From the NCBI GenBank assembly GCA_036365145.1, contig JAEOAD010002858.1:62001-126000 (forward strand): DNA of 64,000 bases, given 5' to 3'. The first letter of the stretch is position 1. The number at the start of each line of letters is the position of its first letter. Below are positions 12,321 to 19,600 of the stretch, one piece after another. This stretch comes from Orientallactaga sibirica. Lineage: Eukaryota; Chordata; Mammalia; Rodentia; Dipodidae. Both the position numbers and the translations under genes were made by a program. The notes under the pieces are model-generated. The model saw only the letters and a list, made by a program, of their open reading frames with translations. It made no database searches and was not told where the DNA came from.

Positions 12321-13325
12321 CTCAAAATGTCCTGCCCCCTCATTGGAGTGGGGTGCCATCTTAGAAAAATTCTACAACATGATTAGCTATTTTTTGGGAC
12401 TTTATGCTTATGTTGTACTCATATATATTACTATTGCCCTACTCCTCCTACAGTGTGGCTCTTGGGACAAAACTTTTGTTTTAGCCCCATGGATTAATTC
12501 AGTCCTCCTTGCCTTAATTGCCAACCTTAAAGGCTCTTCCAGGGAAAAGTTCATTTTTGCCCTTAAATACTGTAAGAAAAAACTAAAACTAACTTTTAAA
12601 ATCTCCTTTCTCCCAAGGCCGCCACCCAAGCCGCCACCCGGCAGCTATCTTTTCAGCTCTTTTCAGCCCCTAACTACTGCCTAAGGCAAATGTGCTCAAA
12701 CCCCTGATCGAGGACAGCTCCTCCATGTAGCTTTCTATGAATGTAAACTGTGATCAAATACAAACCGAGGTTAACTTTCCTCGCAGGCATAAAACACAAG
12801 TCACTGGTCCACAAAACAAAACTTGCGCCCTTTGAGCAGAGGGACAACAGCCAGGCTCCGCCGACATCCCTGAGGGAAGCGGGCCGACCGAGTGGGATGG
12901 TCCTAAGTGGCGGCTCCAGCCCGGGCCCAAGCACTGCGCCGAGCCTAACTGGCTGCGCCTTGCCCGCACCTCCAGGTGTCACTTTTGGTCACTTTTGTCA
13001 AAAAAAAAAAAAGGCCAACCAAACAACAAAGAGGCAGATGGGCGGACTCCTAACTTGCTTTAAAAATATCTTAGGAATGGGCAGGCGGTCTGCTATGAGG
13101 CCATGAGGCGAGCCGCTGCCGTCTCCGCCCCTTTTGCCTCTAGACGCTCCCTCTATGCTCTTAACTAAGTGTCCCACGGGGCCCAAAGTATTTACTTTTA
13201 AAAATTAAAAAAACAGCTGGAGACATTCATATTGCCCTGCTAGAGGTAAAAAATCCTATTTTTCAAGTCTATATGGCTATATCCTACACACCATTGTCCC
13301 ACCCTTCGCTGCCTTCCCATTAACA
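12321..13325 (+). other. Unrecognised ERV internal segment
   Basis: It lies where gag should be but shows no capsid or zinc-knuckle (CX2CX4HX4C) pattern. A short frame at about 12301-12684 includes a hydrophobic stretch from about 12382 to 12465, compatible with a membrane segment but matching nothing I know. About 12835-12970 is markedly GC- and CpG-rich compared with its surroundings and is followed by a 12-base A run near 13000. It may be captured host sequence or diverged leader. No product is proposed. Confidence 0.4.
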
Positions 13326-13329
13326 TAAA

Positions 13330-13495
13330 GATAAAGAGATGGCTTAAAAAATTGTTAAACATTTGCCTGTAGAGCCTAAGGACCCTGATTCGAGGCTCAA
13401 TTCTCCAGTACCCATGTAAACAGTGGCTAGAGGCCTGGCACGCCCATTTTTTCTCTCTCTCTCTCTGCCTGCCTAACTCAATTCATAAAATATAA
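13330..13495 (+). mobile_element. Degraded tRNA-derived SINE inside the ERV
   Basis: Reading 5' to 3': AGAGATGGCTTAA (a decayed A-box area), TTTGCCTGTAGAGCCTAAGG, a B-box-like GATTCGAGGCTC (13387-13398), CTCCAGTACCCA, then TGGCTAGAGGCCTGGC, CGCCCATTTT, a CT dinucleotide run and an A-rich end near CATAAAATATA. This order matches, from memory, a tRNA-related SINE abundant in dipodoid (jerboa) rodents, with an internal deletion after about 13420. It supports a rodent host. The exact family needs a repeat-library comparison. Confidence 0.5.
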
Positions 13496-14160
13496 GACTA
13501 AGCTCAACTAACTCAATTGGTAATACAATGTTAGCCTGGGATTAAAGTTTTCCCTGACAACTCTGCCCAACTGGAGGGACAAAATTAAAAAACCTAAAGA
13601 CTATCAGTCTCTGGTTACTACAAAAATTTAATGACGGCTAATGGTGGTTAAATTTAAATTGTTTTCTCTCTCCTTACTATGCCTTATACCAAGTATTATT
13701 GTTACTGTTATTATGAATCTATTAAAAGCCAGGGACAAAATGTAATAATTTAAATATATGTCCCCCAATATATTCAATATTTTATTAACTTATAGTTTAC
13801 ATCTACAATCACCTTACTAAAGACAATGTCACTGGGGGCCAATTTTAAGGTGTAATAATGGTTTAAAATTCCATTATAAAATTATACAAAATGTGCCTAA
13901 CAAAAATTCCTAAAGCTTACTGTGACTTAACTACAATAATTTTACTATATGTACTATATATCTAATTAATTTCTTTTTCTCTCTTTCATGGCTCTACAAA
14001 GACAGGCCAACGTCTGCCAGTATGGAACTTCCCCTAGATCTATAAGTTTCAACATCATAAAAACTGCTAGCTGTCAGCCCTGGATTAACCTTAACAATAC
14101 ATGTCTCATATCTTTTCTTCCTTGATTAACCATCCTAATGTTTTATTATTATTTTAGGTC
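13496..14160 (+). other. ERV internal segment without recognisable genes
   Basis: AT-rich, stop-dense sequence between the SINE and the first recognisable pol remnant. It occupies the place of gag/pro and the RT fingers-palm region. I see no aspartic protease DTG motif in a supporting context and no RT active-site motif. It is either strongly decayed or replaced. Confidence 0.4.
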
Positions 14161-14740
14161 ATTCCAACCCATCTGATCTCCAAGATGCCTTGCCATTTTA
14201 CAGGTGTCTCCAAAAAAGATTCAAACTGCCTCTCCCTTCAAGATTTTGGGCTCCAGGTTATTCCTTAATACTGTCTCTCCTATCAAACCCCAACTCCATA
14301 TTCAAAAATTCTATACTTTGCCTCAACTCCAAAAGGTGCTGGGAGAAATTAATTGGATGAGGCCCTGGCTACCCATAACTACTGAGGAACTGTCCCCTTT
14401 ATTTGACCTCTTAAAGGGTCTTACTTTTTCCTCTCAGATAACCTTGCCCCTCGTCATGAACAAATTCTACATAAGGTACAACGGGCCATTGATGCTGCTG
14501 TCCTAAAGAGGTTTGATCCTAACTTACCTATCTCCCTCTGTATTTTCTCTGGGGAAACATTATGCACTGCACTGTTGGCCCAGGAAGGAGAACCCATCCA
14601 ATGGATTCACCTCTCCCTTGGTGGAGTCCCCAGAGTTTACTCTATAACTAACCAGATTACAGACTGCATTATAAAGGGCAGGGACACCTCTGTCCGATTG
14701 TTTGGCACGGAGCCTCATGTCATTGTCACCCCTTTAAGGT
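14160..14740 (+). pseudogene. Reverse transcriptase C-terminal remnant (pol)
   Basis: Translation from about 14204 gives a piece resembling the end of the palm and the thumb/connection region of betaretroviral reverse transcriptase. It contains SPKKIQTASPFKILG, then LPQLQKVLGEINWMRPWLP, then ELSPLFDLLKG. After a frameshift near 14475 the similarity resumes in another frame with a connection-like segment (RFDPNLPISLCI, QWIHLSLGG) to about 14740. The family enzyme copies viral RNA into DNA. The catalytic aspartate motif lies upstream in intact enzymes and is absent here, so this copy is dead. The adjacent RNase H and integrase pieces are in the expected order. No promoter of its own is expected; it would have been read from the 5' LTR. 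Confidence 0.8.
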
Positions 14741-14960
14741 AACAGACTTCACTTGGCTTCAGAGAAATAACAACAGGGTTGCTATTGCCCTTGAGGGGTT
14801 TCTGGGTATAATTGATTGTCACTATGGTCCTTATAAATGGATGAGCTCCTTCTCTAGGTTGGAATGGAGACCCCCCAGACTTTTTTATCTAAACCCAACC
14901 CTGATTTTCTTACCGTATTCACTGATGGAGGGGCGCTTGGGAGCTTCCCTAGTTGTTTAC
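14741..14960 (+). pseudogene. RNase H start remnant (pol)
   Basis: The motif FTDGG (14918-14932) in the context PDFLTVFTDGGALGS is the first catalytic-aspartate strand of retroviral RNase H. Shortly afterwards the sequence jumps to integrase-like coding, so most of RNase H and the integrase N-terminal zinc domain are deleted. About 14741-14860 links it to the RT connection and is poorly conserved. The domain normally removes RNA from RNA:DNA hybrids; here it is a fragment. Confidence 0.65.
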
Positions 14961-14984
14961 CCTCCCCTAAGGAGGGGAGAAAAG

Positions 14985-15525
14985 TCTATACCCATAAAGT
15001 CTATCTCCCATGCGGTCACAGGATCAGCACATGCTGGGAAAAAAACTAAACATACTATTAGCCATATACTTCAATGCTTTGCCACCCTTGGATTACCAGA
15101 TCAAATCAAAACCGATAATGGTCCCTGCTTTGTAAACAAAACTTTTATAGATTTCCTCCAAACCTGGAAAATCTCACTTTCCACAGGCATCCCATATAAC
15201 CCGCGGGGCCAGGCCATCGTGAAAAGATATCATCAAGCTCTCAAATCTCAATTACAAAAACAAAAGGGGGAATCTCTACCCCACATGACCAACTAAAAAG
15301 GGCATTATTAACCCTAAATATTTTAAATTTTTCTAAAGAAGATAGACACTTGTCCCCTTTTCAAAAACATTGGACCTCAGCTGTCACCTACAGCTCCATC
15401 TGGGTCAAATGGAGGGACCCATTAACTGGGGCCTGGAGGGGGACAGACCCCCTCCTCACAGCAGGGAGAGGATTTGGATGTGTCTTTCCTCAAGAGGAAA
15501 AAATGACCTATTTGGGTACCGGCAA
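14985..15525 (+). pseudogene. Integrase remnant: catalytic core and C-terminal domain (pol)
   Basis: From about 15041 the translation shows HTISHILQCFATLGLP, then TDNGP (15111-15125), which carries the second catalytic aspartate. GIPYNPRGQAIVKR (15186-15227) follows. The third acidic residue of the D,D-35-E triad is normally Glu directly after the AIV motif; here the codon at 15222-15224 is AAA (Lys), which would abolish strand transfer. The frame stops near 15296. The C-terminal DNA-binding domain continues in another frame at about 15390-15500 with VKWRDPLTGAWRG and GCVFPQEE. The zinc-binding N-terminal domain is missing. The first catalytic aspartate lies in or next to the deleted part. 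A purine run within this gene exactly repeats the 3' polypurine tract (see findings). Confidence 0.85.
15252..15271 (+). other. Internal polypurine tract copy in integrase
   Basis: Twenty bases ending in CAAAAGGGGGA are identical to the bases directly before the 3' LTR (16152-16171), exactly 900 bp apart. It is coding in the integrase frame (LQKQKG). It may be a central-polypurine-tract-like second plus-strand primer, a coding coincidence, or a duplication. Confidence 0.5.
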
Positions 15526-15559
15526 GAGACTTAAAATATTTACCCAAACAAGGGGATGA

Positions 15560-15813
15560 TAATAATCAATTTTCCAGGGAGTATCACACACCCCTGAGAA
15601 CTATGCCTCTGTTTCTTCCCCAGGAACAACTGAAGGTGTGGATGCTACTAGACCTGAATGAAGCCAGAAAAGCTCCAGAAAGATTTACAGAAGAGGAGTC
15701 GGGACTCCTAAGACAACCTGCTGTAGACGAACTTACATGGCTTTTTATCCCACCTTCTCCCTCCCCTTGGACCCCTCCTTCTTCTTGCTCTATACCATAC
15801 CTTCTCCCTCCCC
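15560..15813 (+). other. Integrase-Env junction segment, mostly unassigned
   Basis: The open frame at about 15603-15863 has no domain I recognise. It includes two imperfect copies of a ~47-bp pyrimidine-rich unit (CCTTCTCCCTCCCCTTG...CTTCTTCTT) near 15751-15835. The second copy runs into the Env tail remnant. Nearly all Env coding sequence (signal peptide, SU, fusion peptide, ectodomain) that should lie here is absent. Confidence 0.4.
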
Positions 15814-15930
15814 TTGAACCCCTTCCTTCTTCTTATCCTCACTCTCGGGCCCTGTGTAATTAATAAGATTACACAATTCATTCACCAACAGCTTGAGGCA
15901 ATTAAACTTCATCAGGCCAAGGCACCACAG
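15814..15930 (+). pseudogene. Env transmembrane-subunit tail remnant
   Basis: Translation shows a hydrophobic LLLILTLGPCVINKI followed by TQFIHQQLEAIKLHQ. A hydrophobic anchor, a GPC turn, Asn, and then an amphipathic tail is characteristic of the TM subunit of gammaretroviruses and of type-D betaretroviruses, whose env is gammaretrovirus-like. Only the last membrane-spanning part and cytoplasmic tail remain. There is no start codon of its own, and the frame runs without a clear natural stop into the CTE-like element. The fragment cannot mediate entry. The call rests on short similarity, so the exact limits are uncertain. Confidence 0.6.
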
Positions 15931-16004
15931 GTTTACAACTCAAAGACAATGGCTTTTCCACTTACTGGCTATCCACCTAACATCCCTCCCCGGCCCTCCA
16001 TCGA

Positions 16005-16135
16005 ACCAATGACGGGTAAGTTCTCAGACAGGCTGAGACAACCTAAGACAGGGCGTGGAGTGGTCAACGGGCTAGAGGCATAGTGCCCAGAGACGGGTAA
16101 GGTTCCCAGAGGGGAACAACCTAGGACAGGGACTA
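16005..16135 (+). ncRNA. Constitutive transport element (CTE)-like RNA structure
   Basis: Two half-sites have the same plan. First half: GACGGGTAAG (16011-16020), a perfect 6-bp hairpin TCTCAG/CTGAGA (16022-16038) and CAACCTAAGACAGGG (16039-16053). Second half: AGACGGGTAAGG (from 16091), a perfect 6-bp hairpin GTTCCC/GGGAAC (16102-16117) and CAACCTAGGACAGGG. Duplicated ACGGGTAA and CCTAAGACAGG loops between env and the 3' LTR are the hallmark of type-D retroviral CTEs, which recruit the cellular export receptor NXF1/TAP to move unspliced RNA to the cytoplasm. The hairpin sequences differ from the ones I recall, but the loops are kept. One loop has A to G (CCTAGGACAGG). Binding was not tested. 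Confidence 0.75.
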
Positions 16136-16151
16136 TGCCATCCACCGTTTC

Positions 16152-16173
16152 TTACAAAAACAAAAGGGGGAGA
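16152..16173 (+). other. 3' polypurine tract
   Basis: An A-rich run followed by CAAAAGGGGGAGA sits directly against TGTTGGGCCC, the first bases of the 3' LTR. This is the standard position of the RNase H-resistant primer for plus-strand synthesis. Confidence 0.85.
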
Positions 16174-16664
16174 TGTTGGGCCCTGCCCGGTGTGTGAAGC
16201 CGATGGTTAGCCCAGCCAATCTTGGCCTATTCCCGGTAAGGCCTAGTCGAGCCTGAGTACCTGCCCTGACTCAGCACCTAAGCTGAAACTGCCTCCACCC
16301 AGCTGCTGCTGACGTGATGAAATACTGTTGGCCCTTATACCTTCTCTCATCCCCTCCTTCCCACCCCTTCCTCAAAGTATATTGGCCCTTATACCTTTCT
16401 CTCATCCCCCTTCCCACCCCCTTCCTCAAATATATTGATTCTATCCCCTTTCTCTCATCCCCTCTTCCCGCCCCTTCCTCAAAGCACATAAATATTTCTC
16501 CCCTGACAATAAACTAACAAGTTTCGCTTTAGACATCTCCGCGACTCAATGTGGTTTTTTTTCCCGGTGTTTTTGTTTGGGGGGGAGGGGTTTGAGTCGC
16601 CGACAGTAGCTCTTCTCGCTCAGCCTCAAGAGAGAAACGGCTGGCCCGGTCTCTCTCTTTTGCT
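16174..16664 (+). repeat. 3' LTR, truncated at its right end
   Basis: It starts TGTTGGGCCC and carries the CRE-like site, three U3 repeat units, the TATA-like box (16488-16495), AATAAA (16508-16513) and the GAGTCGCCGACA U5 segment. It loses the last part of U5 at about CTCTCTTTTGCT: the terminal GCCCCGGCA seen in the 5' and solo LTRs is missing. The following bases blend into satellite. Confidence 0.9.
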
Positions 16665-16692
16665 TTCCTAACAAAGTGGTGTTGAGGGAAGC
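16665..16692. other. Hybrid LTR-satellite junction
   Basis: TTCCTAACAAAGTGGTGTTGAGGG can be read as degraded satellite (TTTCCTACAAAGAAGGTTGAG) or as degraded LTR end (CAGTGGTGAGGG). There is no target-site repeat. It is either a recombination joint at microhomology (TTGCT) or a chimeric consensus. Confidence 0.55.
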
Positions 16693-19600
16693 AAGTTCAA
16701 ACTTTCCTAGTTTTGTAATCTAACAAGATGTACAAGTTAGTAGATTCGCCTCATTTCTAAAGTAGTTTTTGAGAAAACAAACATCTTCATTGTGAACATT
16801 GTACTGTGTGAAATAAGCTAATCTTGGCCTCTAGGAATCAGTTACTTTCCTACAAAGAAGGTTGAGTGCAGCAAGTTCAAACTTTCCTCACCCATGTAAT
16901 CTAACAAGATGTACAAGTTAGTAGATTTGCCTCATTTCTAAAGTAGTTTCTTGAGAAAACAAACATCTTCATTGCCCGAACATTGTACTGTGTGAAATAA
17001 GCTAATTGGTTCTAGGAATCACTTGCTTTCCTACAAAGAAGGTTGAGTGCAGCAAGTTCAAACTTTCCTAGTTTGTAATCTAACAAGATGCACAAGTTAG
17101 TAGAGGCCTCATTTCTAAAGTAGTTTCTGAGAAAAAAAAAACATCTTCATTACTTCAACATTGTACTGTGTGAAATAAGCTAATTGGTTCTAGGAATCAC
17201 TTGCTTTCCTACAAAGAAGGTTGAGTGCAGCAAGTTCAAACTTTCCTAGTTTGTGTAATCTAACAAGATGTACAAGTTAGTAGATTCGCCTCATTTCTAA
17301 AGTAGTTTTTGAGAAAACAAACATCTTCATTATTTTAACATTGTACTGTGTGAAATAAGCTAATTGGTTCTAGGAATCACTTGCTTTCCTACAAAGAAGG
17401 TTGAGTGCAGCAAGTTCAAACTTTCCTAGTTTGTGTAATCTAACAAGATGTACAAGTTAGAGTGGGGGCCTCATTTCTAAAGTAGTTTCTTGAGAAAACA
17501 AACATCTTCATTGTGAACATTGTACTGTGTGAAATAAGCTAATTGTTCTAGGAATCACTTGCTTTCCTACAAAGAAGGTTGAGTGCAGCAAGTTCAAACT
17601 TTCCTAGTTTGTGTAATCTAACAAGATGTACAAGTTAGTAGATTCGCCTCATTTCTAAAGTAGTTTCTGAGAAAAACAAACATCTTCATTGCTGAACATT
17701 GTACTGTGTGAAATAAGCTAATTCGGTTCTAGGAATCACTTGCTTTCCTACAAAGAAGGTTGAGTGCAGCAAGTTCAAACTTTCCTAGTTTGTGAAATCT
17801 AACAAGATGTACAAGTTAGTAGAAAGGCCTCATTTCTAAAGTAGTTTCTTGAGAAAACAAACATCTTCATTGCCTAACATTGTACTGTGTGAAATAAGCT
17901 AATTCGGTTCTAGGAATCACTTGCTTTCCTACAAAGAAGGTTGAGTGCAGCAAGTTCAAACTTTCCTAGTTTGTGTAATCTAACAAGATGTACAAGTTAG
18001 TAGATTCGCCTCATTTCTAAAGTAGTTTCTTGAGAAAACAAACATCTTCAGTGCCGAACATTGTACTGTGTGAAATAAGCTAATTCGGTTCTAGGAATCA
18101 CTTGCTTTCCTACAAAGAAGGTTGAGTGCAGCAAGTTCAAACTTTCCTAGTTTGTGTAATCTAACAAGATGTACAAGTTAGTAGATTCGCCTCATTTCTA
18201 AAGTAGTTTTTGAGAAAAACAAACATCTTCATTGCCAAACATTGTACTGTGTGAAATAAGCTAATTCGGTTCTAGGAATCACTTGCTTTCCTACAAAGAA
18301 GGTTGAGTGCAGCAAGTTCAAACTTTCCTAGTTTGTGTAATCTAACAAGATGTACAAGTTGGTAGATTCTACCTCATTTCTAAAGTAGTTTCTTGAGAAA
18401 ACAAACATCTTCATTGCCTAACATTGTACTGTGTGAAATAAGCTAATTCTGTTTCTCAGGAATCACTTGCTTTCCTACAAAGAAGGTTGAGTGCAGCAAG
18501 TTCAAACTTTCCTAGTTTGTGTAATCTAACAAGATGTACAAGTTAGTAGATTCGCCTCATTTCTAAAGTAGTTTCTTGAGAAAACAAACATCTTCATTTC
18601 CTAACATTGTACTGTGTGAAATAAGCTAATTCGGTTCTAGGAATCACTTGCTTTCCTACAAAGAAGGTTGAGTGCAGCAAGTTCAAACTTTCCTAGTTTG
18701 TGTAATCTAACAAGATGTACAAGTTAGTAGATTCGCCTCATTTCTAAAGTAGTTTCTTGAGAAAACAAACATCTTCATTGCCCAACATTGTACTGTGTGA
18801 AATAAGCTAATGGTTCTAGGAATCACTTGCTTTCCTACAAAGAAGGTTGAGTGCAGCAAGTTCAAACTTTCCTAGTTTGTGTAATCTAACAAGATGTACA
18901 AGTTAGTAGATTCGCTCATTTCTAAAGTAGTTTCTTGAGAAAACAAACATCTTCATTGCCTAACATTGTACTGTGTGAAATAAGCTAATTGTTCTAGGAA
19001 TCACTTGCTTTCCTACAAAGAAGGTTGAGTGCAGCAAGTTCAAACTTTCCTAGTTTGTGTAATCTAACAAGATGTACAAGTTAGTAGATTCGCCTCATTT
19101 CTAAAGTAGTTTCTTGAGAAAACAAACATCTTCATTGCCGAACATTGTACTGTGTGAAATAAGCTAATTCGGTTCTAGGAATCACTTGCTTTCCTACAAA
19201 GAAGGTTGAGTGCAGCAAGTTCAAACTTTCCTAGTTTGTGTAATCTAACAAGATGTACAAGTTAGTAGATTCGCCTCATTTCTAAAGTAGTTTCTTGAGA
19301 AAACAAACATCTTCATTGCCGAACATTGTACTGTGTGAAATAAGCTAACTGGTTCTAGGAATCACTTGCGTTCCTACGAAGAAGATTGAGTGCAGCAAGT
19401 TCAAACTTTCCTAGTTTGTGTAATCTAACAAGATGTACAAGTTAGTAGATCGACTCATTTCTAAAGTAGTTTCTTGAGAAAACAAACATCTTCATTGCTG
19501 AACATTGTACTGTGTGAAATAAGCTAATTCAGTTCTAGGAATCACTTGCTTTCCTACAAAGAAGGTTGAGTGCAGCAAGTTCAAACTTTCCTAGTTTGTG

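Larger units (their letters stand above)
11161..16692 (+). mobile_element. Defective type-D-like class II endogenous retrovirus
   Basis: A provirus-like element with two LTRs, inserted in the satellite. Visible parts in order are the 5' LTR, a Lys-type primer-binding site, a non-coding leader, an unrecognised 2.4-kb stretch with a SINE, pol remnants (RT thumb/connection, RNase H start, integrase), an Env tail remnant, a CTE-like RNA element, a polypurine tract and a 3' LTR truncated at its right end. At about 5.5 kb it is well short of a typical complete betaretrovirus. Gag, protease, the RT active-site region and nearly all of Env are missing, and several frameshifts separate the pol pieces, so it cannot encode a virus. 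There is no target-site duplication: the left flank stops at TTAATGTA and the right flank resumes in a different part of the monomer. The Lys PBS and betaretroviral pol with a gammaretrovirus-style Env tail and CTE point to a type-D lineage. Confidence 0.9.

Noticed and set aside
12301..12684. 127-residue frame with a hydrophobic segment in the ERV
   Set aside because: No family recognised, it overlaps the leader minisatellite and it has no supporting context. Not called as a gene.
12750..13106. 118-residue frame in the GC-rich ERV segment
   Set aside because: It shows no Gag or host domain that I can recognise, is overlapped by frames on both strands and includes lysines coded by the A run.
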